Shown: positions 41,528 through 50,751, counted from the stretch's first letter. The stretch: 64,000 nucleotides of DNA from Saccharopolyspora hordei (GCF_013410345.1 NZ_JACCFJ010000001.1:2951001-3015000), one strand, 5' to 3'. The notes: generated by a model from the sequence alone, not told the origin. Numbers and translations: made by a program.

Positions 41528-42073
41528 ATGGCACGAGCGCTGCGGCAGCACGTGGACGAGGAGATCCTCGACCGCGCGGCTGCGCTGTTCGCCCAGCACG
41601 GCTTCGAGCAGACCTCGCTGAAGGCGCTGGCGGACGCGGTGGGGCTGTCCAAGGCCGGATTGCTGCACCACTACCCGAGCAAGGAAGCGCTGTACGCGGC
41701 GGCGCAGCGGTTCTCCGCGGTGCGCTGCGGGCAGGTGGTCGAGCAGGTCGCCGACCTGCCGCCGGGCCCGGCCCGGGACCGGCGCGTGCTGGAGCTGCTG
41801 ACCGACACCGCGCTGGACCGGCCCGGTCTGGTCGCACTGCTGTTCCGCCCGGTCACCACGCCGGAGGCGCACAACGCCGACCACGACGCGCTGCTCGCCC
41901 GCCTGTTCGCCATCGACCCCTCCGACGAGGAGCGGTTGGTCCGGGTGACGGGGGCGCTGGGCGCCCTGGCCGTGCTGAGCCTGGCCGCCCACTACCGGGG
42001 CGAGGTGACGGCGTGGCGGCCGCGCATCGTCGAGACGTGCCTCAACGCGCTCGGCCACCCGAGCGCCGGGTGA
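41528..42073 (+). CDS. TetR-family transcriptional regulator
   Basis: A 181-residue TetR repressor. The DNA-binding domain is ILDRAAALFAQHGFEQTSLK, then ALADAVGLSKAGLLHHYPSK (recognition helix with the conserved HHYPSKEAL). The C-terminal ligand domain is unclassified. It is followed by an SDR gene 70 bp downstream on the same strand and is divergent from ppa. The double palindrome over its promoter indicates self-control and control of the SDR gene. Confidence 0.92.
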   Translation: MARALRQHVDEEILDRAAALFAQHGFEQTSLKALADAVGLSKAGLLHHYPSKEALYAAAQRFSAVRCGQVVEQVADLPPGPARDRRVLELLTDTALDRPGLVALLFRPVTTPEAHNADHDALLARLFAIDPSDEERLVRVTGALGALAVLSLAAHYRGEVTAWRPRIVETCLNALGHPSAG

Positions 42074-42143
42074 ACCATCCACTGTGGACCTGGTCCGGCG
42101 GGGTCCGGACCGCGAGTGCCGTGACGGACGGAGGGGAGTGACC

Positions 42144-43163
42144 ATGGCAGCAGGAACCGAGCCGTTGACCGCGGGCAGCACGGTCGCCGAGTGGCTCGCG
42201 CACCCCGAGGGGGCGGCGCTGCTGCGGGAGCTGCTGGCGCAGGCCGGTTTCGACGAGCAGGTGCTCGCGCCGGTGCGCCGGCTGCCGCTGCAGCAGCTGG
42301 TCGGCATGAGCCAGGGGGCGCTGTCGCAGGACGTGGTCGACGACCTGGTCCGCCGCGCCGGCGGCGGCGCGGTGCCGGAGCAGGCGGCGGAGGACGCCGG
42401 GTGGCGGGAGCGCATCACCCCCGGGCGGTTCGACGCCACGACCGTGATCGTGACCGGTGCCGGGTCCGGGATCGGCCGGGCCACCGCCTCCCGCATCGCC
42501 CGGGAAGGCGGCCGCGTGGTGGCGGTGGACATCGCCGGCGAGCGGCTGGAGTCCCTGACCGCCGACCTGCCGGAGGCAGACCTGGTCCCCGTCGAAGCCG
42601 ACCTCACCGATCCCGGGCAGGTCGAGCGGATCACCGCGGCCGCCGGGCCGCGCATCGACGGGCTGGCCAACGTCGCCGGCATCACCGACGACTTCTCCCC
42701 GATCCACGAGGTCTCCGACGAGGTCTGGCAGCGGGTCTTCGCGGTCAACGTCGACGGCCTGTTCCGGCTGACCCGCGCGGTCGTCCCGGTGATGCTGGAG
42801 GCCGGGCGGGGCTCGATCGTCAACGTCGCCTCCGAGGCGGCGCTGCGCGGGTCCGCGGCGGGCGTCGCCTACACCGCCTCCAAGCACGCCGTCGTCGGCA
42901 TCACGCGCAGCACCGCGTTCATGTACGGCCCGCACGGCATCCGGGTCAACGCGGTCGCGCCGGGCGGGGTGGCCACCGGGATCGCCGGCACCGGTACCGC
43001 GTCGGAGTTCGGCAGCGGTCGCCTGCGCGACTTCCTGGCCCTGATCCCGCCGATCGCCACCGCCGAGCAGCTGGCGGCCTCCATCACCTTCCTGCTCAGC
43101 GACGACGGCGTGAACGTCTCCGGCGCCGTCCTGCCCTCGGACGGTGCCTGGTCGGTGCAGTGA
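42144..43163 (+). CDS. SDR-family oxidoreductase with N-terminal extension
   Basis: A 339-residue protein. Residues 93-339 form a classical SDR: VIVTGAGSGIGRATA, GLANVAGITDD, catalytic VNVASEAALRGSAAGVAYTA followed by SKHAV. Residues 1-92 are an extra helical domain (STVAEWLAHPEGAALLRELL, LPLQQLVGMSQGALSQDVVD) not found in ordinary SDRs. ATG 42144 follows GGAGGGG. It is probably co-transcribed with and controlled by the TetR at 41528. The substrate is unknown, perhaps an alcohol or steroid-like compound given the P450 neighbours. Confidence 0.85.
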   Translation: MAAGTEPLTAGSTVAEWLAHPEGAALLRELLAQAGFDEQVLAPVRRLPLQQLVGMSQGALSQDVVDDLVRRAGGGAVPEQAAEDAGWRERITPGRFDATTVIVTGAGSGIGRATASRIAREGGRVVAVDIAGERLESLTADLPEADLVPVEADLTDPGQVERITAAAGPRIDGLANVAGITDDFSPIHEVSDEVWQRVFAVNVDGLFRLTRAVVPVMLEAGRGSIVNVASEAALRGSAAGVAYTASKHAVVGITRSTAFMYGPHGIRVNAVAPGGVATGIAGTGTASEFGSGRLRDFLALIPPIATAEQLAASITFLLSDDGVNVSGAVLPSDGAWSVQ

Positions 43164-43169
43164 CGCCGC

Positions 43170-43199
43170 GGGTGCGCGGCCGAGCGCGGCTGCGCACCC
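43170..43199. terminator. Hairpin between convergent SDR and P450 genes
   Basis: GGGTGCGC (43170-43177) and GCGCACCC (43192-43199) pair, with an inner CCG/CGG pairing, in the 42-bp gap between convergent stop codons. Confidence 0.65.
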
Positions 43200-43205
43200 A
43201 CCGGC

Positions 43206-44399
43206 TCACCAGGCGACCGGCAGTTCTTCGAGCCCGTAGATGGCCTGGTGGGTGGCGAAGGCGACCTCCTCGTCCGGGACGGCCAGGCGCAGACCGGGGA
43301 ACCGGCGCAGCAGGGCGGGGAAGGCGATGCGCATCTCCATCCGCGCCAGCGGTGCGCCGAGGCAGTGGTGGACGCCGTGCCCGAAGCCCAGGTGCGGGGT
43401 GGTCGGGCGGGTGATGTCCAGGCGGTCCGGGTCGTCGGTCAGCTCCGGGTCCCGGTTGGCCGCCGGGAGGTTGAACACCACGAGGTCGCCGCGGCGGATG
43501 GTGGTGCCGGCGATCTCGACGTCGCGGGTCGCCATGCGCGGAGAGCCGCCGTTGACGACGCTGAGCCAGCGCAGCAGCTCCTCGACGGCCTTCGGCACGC
43601 TGTCCGGGTCGTCGCGGACGAGCGCCAGCTGGTCCGGGTGGCGCAGCAGCGCGAGGGTGCCCAGGCCGAGCATGTTCGAGGTCGTCTCGTGCCCGGCCAC
43701 GAGCAGCAGGTTGCCGATGCCGACGAGCTCGGCGTTGCTGAGCTCGTCGTCGTGCTCGCGGATGAGCATGCCGAGCAGGTCCTCGCCGGGGTCGCGCCGG
43801 GCCCGCGCGACGAGGTCCTCCATGTAGGCCAGCATCTCCTCGGCCAGCCTGGCCTTCTCCTCCTCGGGCAGCGTGGTGTCCAGCTGCCGGTTGGTGCGCG
43901 CCTGGAACTCGGCCTGGTCGCTCGGGGGCACGCCGAGCAGCTCGCAGATGACCAGCGACGGGATCGGCAGCGCGAACTGGGAGACCAGGTCGGCGGGCGC
44001 GCCGCCGCGCTCCATCGCGTCCAGGTGCTCGTCGACGATCTCCACGATGCGCGGTTCGAGCCGGCGCATGCGCCGCACCGTGAACTCGGGCGTGAGCATC
44101 CGCCGCAGCCGGGTGTGGTCCGGCGGGTCGAGGGAGAGCAGGTTGCCGCTGCGGTCGCCGGAGAGCTGGCGCGGGTCCCGCCGCATCCCGTCGAGGTCCT
44201 CCGGGCCCCAGCCGTTGCGGAAGCTCTCCGCGTCACCGAGCATCCGCCGCACGTCGGCGTGCCGGGTGAGCATCCACGCGGACGGGCCGAACGGGGTCGG
44301 CACCCGGACGATCCCGGGCTGCTCGCGCAGGGCCACCGCGTCCGGGGCTGGGCCGAATCCGGTGCGGAGGTTGCCGGGCCGTTGTGCTGCGGTGTTCAT
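43206..44399 (-). CDS. Cytochrome P450
   Basis: A 397-residue soluble bacterial P450. The haem ligand is Cys346 in FGHGVHHCLGAPLAR; the I-helix oxygen-binding motif is AGHETT (235-240); the K-helix ExxR is in VEELLRW. It needs a ferredoxin and reductase, and such a pair is encoded at 47959-49313. It lies 31 bp downstream of an MFS exporter gene on the same strand, suggesting modification and export of a small molecule. The substrate is unknown. Confidence 0.95.
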   Translation of the reverse strand: MNTAAQRPGNLRTGFGPAPDAVALREQPGIVRVPTPFGPSAWMLTRHADVRRMLGDAESFRNGWGPEDLDGMRRDPRQLSGDRSGNLLSLDPPDHTRLRRMLTPEFTVRRMRRLEPRIVEIVDEHLDAMERGGAPADLVSQFALPIPSLVICELLGVPPSDQAEFQARTNRQLDTTLPEEEKARLAEEMLAYMEDLVARARRDPGEDLLGMLIREHDDELSNAELVGIGNLLLVAGHETTSNMLGLGTLALLRHPDQLALVRDDPDSVPKAVEELLRWLSVVNGGSPRMATRDVEIAGTTIRRGDLVVFNLPAANRDPELTDDPDRLDITRPTTPHLGFGHGVHHCLGAPLARMEMRIAFPALLRRFPGLRLAVPDEEVAFATHQAIYGLEELPVAW

Positions 44400-44430
44400 G
44401 CGGTCTCCTGGTCGGTTCGGGTGGTGGGGT

Positions 44431-45852
44431 CTACCGGCGCGCGGAGCTCGGTAGGAAGGCGGCGATCAGCAGGGCGAACAGCGAGGTGACGGCGCCGATG
44501 GCCAGCACGACGCGGAACCCGGTGAGCGAGGGGACTGCCGCGCCGCCCAGATCGGTGGTGAGGTTGGCCAGCACGGCACCGGCGATCGAGCTGGACAGCG
44601 AGGTGCCGAGGGAGCGCATCAGCGTGTTGAGGCTGTTGGCCGCCGCGGTCTCCGACACCGGCACGGCGGCCATGACCAGCGCGGGCATCGCGCCGTAGGC
44701 GAGCCCGACGCCGGCGCCGATGATGCTGGAGGCGATCACCAGCTGCCAGACGGTCGACATCATCACCAGGCACAGGGCGTACCCGGCGGCGACCACGAAC
44801 GCGCCGGTCATCAGCGTGATCTTGGGACCCTTGCGGCGCGAGATGCGCGCCGACACCGGTGACATCGCCATCATGACCAGCCCGTTCGGCGCCATCACCA
44901 GGCCCGCGGCGAGGATCGACTGCCCGAGTCCGTACCCGGTCGCCTCCGGCAGCTGCAGCAGTTGCGGGATGACCAGCGACGTCGCGAACATCGCGAACCC
45001 GAACACCACGGACGCGACGTTGGTGAGCAGCACCTGGCGGTGCGCGGTGGTGCGCAGGTCGACCAGCGGGTGCGGTGCGCGCAGCTCCCACCAGCCCCAC
45101 ACCGCCAGCACCGCGAGGCCGCCGACGAGCAGCCCGGGCGTCACGCCGCCGGTCCAGCCCCAGTCGGCGCCCTTGGAGATCACCAGCAGCAGGCACAGCA
45201 GCGCCACCGACAGGCCGACCGCGCCCGGCAGGTCGAACCGCCCGCCGGTGCGCACCCGCGACTCCGGCACGAGCGCGGTCACGAGCACGGCACAGACCGC
45301 GCCGAGGCCGGCGGCCGTCCAGAACAGGGTGTGCCAGTCGGCGTTCTCGGCGAGGAACGCGGCCGCGGGCAGGCCCAGCGCGCCACCGACGCCGAGGGAG
45401 GCGCTCATCAGCGCGGTCGCGCCACCGAGCCGTTCCGGCGGCAGCTCGTCGCGCATGATGCTGATGCCCAGCGGGATGACGCCGGAGGACAGGCCCTGGA
45501 GCACCCGCCCGACCACCATCGGGGCGAGGCCGTTGGACAGCGCGCAGGTGGTCGACCCCAGCACCAGCATCCCGAGGCTCACCAGCAGCATCCGCCGCTT
45601 GCCGTACATGTCGCCGAGCCGGCCGACGGTGGGCGTCGCCACGGCCGCGGCCAGCAGGGTGGCGGTGATCGCCCACGCCGCGTCGGCCGCGCCGGCGTGC
45701 AGCAGCGCGGGCAGCTTCGGCACCAGCGGGATCATCAGCGTCTGCGTGAGCGAGACGACGATGCCGCTGAACGCCAGGACACCGACGACGGTGCCCGACC
45801 GCACCACGGGGGTCTCGTCTGCCACGGGCGGCGTGCGGGAGGCACGGGTCAT
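44431..45852 (-). CDS. MFS transporter, DHA2 (drug:H+ antiporter) family
   Basis: A 473-residue transporter with about 14 helices. GRLGDMYGKRRMLLVSLGML is the loop 2-3 signature and VVGRVLQGLSSGVIPLGISI is motif C of drug antiporters. ATG 45852 (MTRASRT) is preferred; the preceding in-frame codon is TTG at 45870. It forms an operon with the downstream P450 gene. It is divergent from the second P450 gene across 200 bp that includes a TetR-type palindrome. Confidence 0.9.
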   Translation of the reverse strand: MTRASRTPPVADETPVVRSGTVVGVLAFSGIVVSLTQTLMIPLVPKLPALLHAGAADAAWAITATLLAAAVATPTVGRLGDMYGKRRMLLVSLGMLVLGSTTCALSNGLAPMVVGRVLQGLSSGVIPLGISIMRDELPPERLGGATALMSASLGVGGALGLPAAAFLAENADWHTLFWTAAGLGAVCAVLVTALVPESRVRTGGRFDLPGAVGLSVALLCLLLVISKGADWGWTGGVTPGLLVGGLAVLAVWGWWELRAPHPLVDLRTTAHRQVLLTNVASVVFGFAMFATSLVIPQLLQLPEATGYGLGQSILAAGLVMAPNGLVMMAMSPVSARISRRKGPKITLMTGAFVVAAGYALCLVMMSTVWQLVIASSIIGAGVGLAYGAMPALVMAAVPVSETAAANSLNTLMRSLGTSLSSSIAGAVLANLTTDLGGAAVPSLTGFRVVLAIGAVTSLFALLIAAFLPSSARR

Positions 45853-45980
45853 GGGCGGCGGGTCTCCCAACGTGTGCGCGGTCGGGCGGCTCGGAGTCCG
45901 CGGGTACCACGACAGATGCTGCGGGCCGCGCGGGCTGCCCGCCCGTCCAGCCGACGGCGGGGAGCGTGGACCGCCTCCGA

Positions 45981-46005
45981 GTTAAGTCAGTCGCTTGACT
46001 GAACG
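45981..46005. promoter_or_regulatory. TetR-type palindrome upstream of the P450 operon
   Basis: GTTAAGTCA-GTCG-CTTGACTGAAC is an inverted repeat with near-perfect 9-bp arms around 45981-46005, containing a -35-like TTGACT (45995-46000). It lies between the MFS and P450 genes; the TetR at 47282 is the likely binder. Confidence 0.55.
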
Positions 46006-46056
46006 ATAGCAGTCGTGGTTCAAAGGAAGCCACGTCCGACGCGAGGAGGCCCCGCA

Positions 46057-47274
46057 GTGACCCGGACCGGCGATGAAGTCCTGGAGTACCCGATCCCCGC
46101 GCCGGGCGCGCTGGACGCCCCCGCCGAGTGGGCCGAGCTGCAGCAGCGGTGCCCGGTGGCCCGGGCGAAGCTGCCGAGCGGCGACGAGGTCGCGCTGCTC
46201 ACCCGCTACGCCGACGTCCGGGAGGTGCTCTCCGACGCGCGGTTCGGGCGGCAGCTCGACGCCCCGGACGCGGCACGGGTCAGCGACACCGAGTCCGGCG
46301 GGCTGTTCAACAGCGAGATGTCCTCCGCGCTGCCGCAGAGCGGGGAGGGGCACAAGCGGTGGCGACGCCTGCTCAACCGCTGGTTCACCGCCAAGCGGGT
46401 GGCCGCGCTGCGCCCGAAGGTCGAAGCGATGGCCGAGCAGCTGGTCGACGAGATGGTGGAGCGCGGCGCCCCCGCGGACCTCAAGGCCGGGTTCGGCTTC
46501 CCGCTGCCGGTGTGGGTCATCTGCGACGTGCTCGGCGTGCCCACCGCCGACCGGGACCGGTTCTCCCGCTGGTCGGACACCTTCCTCAACCTCACCCGGT
46601 TCACCGAGGAGGAGTTCACGACCGCGGAGCGCGAGTTCTTCGCCTACATGGACGAGCACGTCGCGGCCAAGCGCGCGCAGCCCGGCGAGGACCTGCTCAG
46701 CGAGCTGATCCCCGCCACCGACTCCGAGGGCGAGCGGATGCCGGACCGGATGCTCTCGGCCACCGGGCTGGCGCTGCTGATCGCCGGGCACGAGACCACC
46801 GCGAACACGATCGGCAAGATGGTGGCCGTGCTGCTGGCGGACCGCCGGCGCTGGGAGCGGCTGCTGGCCGACCGGTCGCTGGTGCGCACCGCGGTGGAGG
46901 AAGCGCTGCGCTTCGACGCCAACTCCGGTCTCGGGATGGTGCGCTACCTCCACGAGGACGTGGTGGTCGCCGGCACCGAACTCCCGCGCGGCACCACGGT
47001 GATGTGCAACATGGCCGCGGCCAACCGCGACCCCAGCGCGTTCGAGGCCGCCGACGAGATGGACCTCGGTCGCAGCCCCAACCCGCACCTGGCTTTCGGC
47101 GCCGGCGCGCACTCCTGCCTGGGGCAGGCGCTGGCCCGCACCGAACTGCAGGTCACACTGGAGGTGCTGCTGCGCAGGCTGCCGACCCTGGAACTGGCCG
47201 TCCCGGTCGCGGAGCTGCAGCGGCTGGAAGGGCTCGTCGTCGGCGGGCTGCGGGAAGTTCCAGTGCGGTGGTGA
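46057..47274 (+). CDS. Cytochrome P450 (second)
   Basis: A 405-residue P450. Haem Cys354 in FGAGAHSCLGQALAR, I-helix LLIAGHETTANTIG, and K-helix ExxR in VEEALRF. It resembles CYP105/107-type actinobacterial enzymes, but the subfamily cannot be set by eye. GAGGAGG lies eight bases before GTG 46057. TetR, ferredoxin and ferredoxin reductase genes follow with overlaps, forming a self-sufficient monooxygenase operon. Confidence 0.95.
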   Translation: MTRTGDEVLEYPIPAPGALDAPAEWAELQQRCPVARAKLPSGDEVALLTRYADVREVLSDARFGRQLDAPDAARVSDTESGGLFNSEMSSALPQSGEGHKRWRRLLNRWFTAKRVAALRPKVEAMAEQLVDEMVERGAPADLKAGFGFPLPVWVICDVLGVPTADRDRFSRWSDTFLNLTRFTEEEFTTAEREFFAYMDEHVAAKRAQPGEDLLSELIPATDSEGERMPDRMLSATGLALLIAGHETTANTIGKMVAVLLADRRRWERLLADRSLVRTAVEEALRFDANSGLGMVRYLHEDVVVAGTELPRGTTVMCNMAAANRDPSAFEAADEMDLGRSPNPHLAFGAGAHSCLGQALARTELQVTLEVLLRRLPTLELAVPVAELQRLEGLVVGGLREVPVRW

Positions 47275-47281
47275 TCATGTC

Positions 47282-47968
47282 ATGATGGCGCGGACTGCGG
47301 GGTCGACGCGGGCCGAGGCGACCCGGGAGCTCATCCTGGCGACCGCGGAGCGGCTCTTCGCCGAACACGGGGTGGCAGCGGTGTCCAACCGCCAGGTCAG
47401 CGAGGCGGCCGGGCAGGGCAACAACACCGCGGTCGGCTACCACTTCGGCACCAAGGTCGACCTGGTCCGCGCGATCGTGCGCAAGCACAACCGGCGGATC
47501 GAGCAGCTGCGCGACGAGATGGTCGCCCGGCTCGACGGTTCGGCGGACGTGCGGGACTGGGTGGCCTGCGTGGTGCGACCGTCCACACGGTACTTGGCCG
47601 ACCTCGGCGCCCCGACCTGGTTCGGCCGGTTCAGCGCCCAGGTGATGACCGACCCCGCCTACCGCGACATCATGGTGGCCGAGTCGCTCGAATCGCCGTC
47701 GCTGCAGCGGGCGACCGACGGGGTCGACACGTGCCTGCCCGAGATGCCCTTGGCGGTGCGGCTGGAGCGCCGGGACATGGTGCGCCAGCTGATGGTGCAC
47801 ATGGTCGCGGAGCGGGAACGGGCGTTGGCAGAGGGGGAACCGACGCCGCGGGCGTCGTGGGACGACGCGGCAGACGGCTTGATCGACGCGATCGTGGGGC
47901 TGTTGCTGGCGCCCGTCGGCGATCGCGGTGGGAAGCTCCGGGGGCGGGAGGGGACAGCGTGCAGGTGA
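47282..47968 (+). CDS. TetR-family transcriptional regulator of the P450 operon
   Basis: A 228-residue TetR protein. The DNA-binding domain reads ILATAERLFAEHGVAAVSNR, then QVSEAAGQGNNTAVGYHFGT with the YHFG(T/S)K motif. It starts 7 bp after the P450 stop and ends overlapping the ferredoxin gene by 10 bp. It probably represses the operon through the palindrome at 45981-46005 and responds to the P450 substrate or product. Confidence 0.9.
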   Translation: MMARTAGSTRAEATRELILATAERLFAEHGVAAVSNRQVSEAAGQGNNTAVGYHFGTKVDLVRAIVRKHNRRIEQLRDEMVARLDGSADVRDWVACVVRPSTRYLADLGAPTWFGRFSAQVMTDPAYRDIMVAESLESPSLQRATDGVDTCLPEMPLAVRLERRDMVRQLMVHMVAERERALAEGEPTPRASWDDAADGLIDAIVGLLLAPVGDRGGKLRGREGTACR

Positions 47969-48159
47969 CCGTCGACGAGGAGAAGTGCTGCGGCGCGGGG
48001 ACGTGCGCGCTGGTCGCGCCCGCCGTGTTCGACCAGCGCGACGAGGACGGGACCGTGGTCCTGCTCGACGCCGAACCGGCGGCCGAGCACCACGAGGCGG
48101 TGCGCGACGCGGCCAGCACGTGCCCCGCGGGCGCCGTCGAGCTGGGCGAGCAGTCGTGA
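47959..48159 (+). CDS. 3Fe-4S-type P450 ferredoxin
   Basis: A 66-residue ferredoxin. Cluster ligands are Cys10, Cys16 and Cys55-Pro (KCCGAGTC, STCPAGAVEL). Position 13, where a fourth cysteine would sit, is Ala, so a 3Fe-4S cluster is expected. It carries electrons from the reductase at 48156 to the P450s. GTG 47959 overlaps the TetR gene, and the TGA overlaps the reductase GTG (GTGA). Confidence 0.93.
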   Translation: MQVTVDEEKCCGAGTCALVAPAVFDQRDEDGTVVLLDAEPAAEHHEAVRDAASTCPAGAVELGEQS

Positions 48160-49313
48160 GCGCTCCGCGGGACGTGCTCGTCGTCGGCGCTTCCGCCGCC
48201 GGTCTGTCCACGGTGGAAGCGTTGCGGCGCCAGGGCTTCGACGGGGCGGTGACCGTGCTCGGCGACGAGGAGCACCCGCCCTACGACCGGCCGCCGTTGT
48301 CGAAGGACGTGCTGTCCGGGCAGTGGGAGCCCGAGCGGGTCCGGCTGCGCCCGGACGCGGCGCTGTCCGCGCTGGAGGCCGAGTTCGTGCTCGCCGAGCC
48401 CGCGGTGGGCTTGGACGCGGCGACGCGGACGGTGCGGACCGCCTCCGGTGGGTCGTACCGGGCGGACGCGGTCGTCATCGCGACCGGGGTGCGCCCCCGG
48501 ACGCTGCCCGGGCAGGAGGACCTGGACGGGGTGCACGTGCTGCGCACCCTCGAGGACTCCTCGGCGTTGCGCAAGAGCCTGCTCTCCTCGTCCCGGTTGG
48601 TCGTCGTCGGCGAAGGGGTGCTGGGGTCGGAGATCGCCGCCACCGCCCGCACGATGGGCCTGGCCGTCACCGTGGTCGGCCCGCAGCCGCTGCCGATGCT
48701 GGGGCAGCTCGGTCCGCTGGTGGCGCAGCGCCTGGCCGACCTGCACCAGGAGCACGGCGTCGAACTCCGCCTCGGGACCGGGGTCGACGGGTTCACCTCG
48801 GAGGGCGGCCGCGTCACCGGCGTGCACCTGGCTGGCGGTGACGTGCTGCCGGCCGACGTGGTCGTGGTGGCGATCGGGGCGCGCCCGCAGACCGACTGGC
48901 TGGCCGGGAGCGGTCTCGAGGTCGACGACGGCGTGGTGTGCGACGCGCACTGCCGCGCGGCGCCCGGGGTGTTCGCGGTGGGCGACGTCGCCCGCTTCTG
49001 GCACGAGGGGCTGGGTTCGTCGGTGCGCCTGGAGAACCGGACCAACGCCACGGAGCAGGCCGGTGCGGTCGCGGCGAACCTGCTCGGTGACGCGGTCCCG
49101 TACACCCCGGTGCCGTACTTCTGGACCGACCAGTACGACGTGAAGGTCCACGTGCACGGGACCGTCCCGCCCGACGCCGAGGCGGAGGTGGCGGAGGGCT
49201 CGCTCGACGACGGCCGCTTCGTGGTGCGCTACCGGCGGGCCGACCGGACCGTCGGCGTGCTCGGCTGGAAGATGGCCAAGCAGGCCCGCCTGCTCCGCCA
49301 GGAGATCGGCTGA
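48156..49313 (+). CDS. FAD-dependent ferredoxin reductase
   Basis: A 385-residue two-dinucleotide-binding reductase (putidaredoxin-reductase type). FAD motif VVGASAAGLSTVEALRRQG, the EHPPYDRPPLSK block, NAD(P)H motif VVVGEGVLGSEIA and the second FAD motif GVFAVGDVARF are all present. The C-terminal reductase domain contains PYFWTDQYDVKVHVHG. It passes electrons from NAD(P)H to the adjacent ferredoxin. Its stop is 3 bp from that of the convergent hydrolase remnant. Confidence 0.95.
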   Translation: MSAPRDVLVVGASAAGLSTVEALRRQGFDGAVTVLGDEEHPPYDRPPLSKDVLSGQWEPERVRLRPDAALSALEAEFVLAEPAVGLDAATRTVRTASGGSYRADAVVIATGVRPRTLPGQEDLDGVHVLRTLEDSSALRKSLLSSSRLVVVGEGVLGSEIAATARTMGLAVTVVGPQPLPMLGQLGPLVAQRLADLHQEHGVELRLGTGVDGFTSEGGRVTGVHLAGGDVLPADVVVVAIGARPQTDWLAGSGLEVDDGVVCDAHCRAAPGVFAVGDVARFWHEGLGSSVRLENRTNATEQAGAVAANLLGDAVPYTPVPYFWTDQYDVKVHVHGTVPPDAEAEVAEGSLDDGRFVVRYRRADRTVGVLGWKMAKQARLLRQEIG

Positions 49314-49316
49314 GGA

Positions 49317-50209
49317 TCAGCCGACGGCCCGGCGCACGTGGTCGGCGATGAGCTCGTGGACGGGCTCGGTCTGCTCGCGCGTGCCGAAGGCCGTGGTGTT
49401 GTACCCGTGGTCGGCGCCCGCCACGTCGTGGTGGGCGACCAGCGAGCCCGCCGCGGCGAGGGTGTCGGCGGCGGCGATGCCCTCGCCGCGGAGCCGGTCG
49501 TGCTCGCGCGTGATCGCCAGCGCCGGCGCGATCCCCTCGATGCCGTCGGCGTTGTCGCCCCAGGCGGGGAGACGAGGCGGTCGCGCCGGACGGCGGGGTC
49601 CGGGGCGTAGGCCGTGTCGAAGACCTCCGACACCCAGGGGCGCAGCACGGGCTGGTCCGCTTGTCCGCGGCCCGCGTGACCAGGTCCAGCGGCGGGTGGT
49701 GCAGGACCTGCAGCGCGATCGCGGGACCGCCGTTCTCCAGCGCCAGCCGGGCGGCGGCCGCGGCCAGCGAGCCGCCCGCGCTCTGCGCGCCGACGCACAG
49801 CCGCTGCCCGTCCCAGTCGCCGTCCTGCTGCGCGGCCCAGGTGACCACGTCGAAGACCTGCTCCACCGCGACGGGGAAGGGGCCGCGGGGCGAGCGCGCA
49901 GTCCACGTTGAGCACCACGACGCCGGTGCGGTGCGCCAGGTGGCGGCACCACGCGTCGTCCTGCTCGGGGTGGCCGATGACGAACCCCCCACCGTGGACG
50001 TTGACGTACGCGCCGGGCCGCTCGGCGCCGGGCGGCGGGGAGTACGCGGTGCACCGGACGTCCCCGTGCCGCGTCGGGACGGCGAGAGCCCTCGTGCGGC
50101 CGGGTATCTCGTCGAACCGGAGCTCGGGCCCCTCCCGCGGCCGTCCGAGCCGGTTCATCGCGCGAGCCACCACCCCGGCGACGAACGGGTGCGACAGCAG
50201 GCCCACCAC
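49317..50209 (-). pseudogene. Frameshifted alpha/beta hydrolase (HSL/esterase family)
   Basis: The start is intact (GGGAGG, GTG 50209; VVGLLSHPFVAGVVARAMNR), with the oxyanion motif NVHGGGFVIGHPEQ. The frame then shifts three times by one base: near 49883 (after VVVLNVDCALAPR, continuing as PFPVAVEQVFDVVTW), near 49658 (after VTRAADKR, continuing as PVLRPWVSEVFDTAY) and near 49567 (into WGDNADGIEGIAPALAI). The nucleophile region GAQSAGGSLAAAAA and final DHGYNTTAFG histidine block remain readable. It is nonfunctional unless these are sequencing errors. Confidence 0.75.
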
Positions 50210-50265
50210 CGACCACCTCCCGACCGGCACCGGGCGTGGTCTACCGCTCCAGCGCGGTCCGGAGA

Positions 50266-50751
50266 TCACGTCGCGGTGCGGCCCCAGGCCTGCTTCACCG
50301 CGTCGACGATGTGGTGGTAACCCGTGCAGCGGCAGAGGTTCCCGGCGAGCAGCTGCCGGATCGACTCGTCGTCCGGGTGGTCGTCGGGGTCCGCCGCGGA
50401 CAGGGTCGCGATGATCCCCGGGGTGCAGAACCCGCACTGGAGCGCGTGGCGGTCCTTGAACGCCTGCTGCAGCGGGCTCAGGCCGTCCGGTGGGGTGAGG
50501 CCCTCGATCGTCGTCACCTCGGTGCCGTCCGCCTGCACCGCCAGCGTGATGCAGGAGCGCGCCGGTTCGCCGTCGACGAGCACCGTGCAGGCACCGCAGA
50601 CGCCGTGCTCGCAGCCAGCGTGGGTGCCGGTGTGACCGAGGTCGTCGCGCAGGAAGTCCACCAGCAGGCGGCGAACCGGGACCGTGCGCTGCACCGCGCG
50701 GCCGTTCACGGTCACCGCGATCTCCCGTGTCGTGGTCGGGTCCTCAGTCAT
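50266..50751 (-). CDS. Molybdenum hydroxylase small subunit, 2x[2Fe-2S] (CoxS/XdhC-type)
   Basis: A 161-residue iron-sulfur subunit. The plant-type [2Fe-2S] site is AGCEHGVCGACTVLVDG; the second, helical site is ALQCGFCTPG plus GNLCRCTGYHHIV. It transfers electrons from the Mo site to FAD. Its gene overlaps the FAD subunit gene by 8 bp. The order large-FAD-FeS (transcribed from 53955 downward) is a usual one for three-subunit hydroxylases. Confidence 0.93.
   Translation of the reverse strand: MTEDPTTTREIAVTVNGRAVQRTVPVRRLLVDFLRDDLGHTGTHAGCEHGVCGACTVLVDGEPARSCITLAVQADGTEVTTIEGLTPPDGLSPLQQAFKDRHALQCGFCTPGIIATLSAADPDDHPDDESIRQLLAGNLCRCTGYHHIVDAVKQAWGRTAT

Noticed and set aside
43206..49313. Core of a large secondary-metabolite cluster
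   Set aside because: No polyketide, peptide, terpene or RiPP core enzyme is present; tailoring-type genes alone do not support it.
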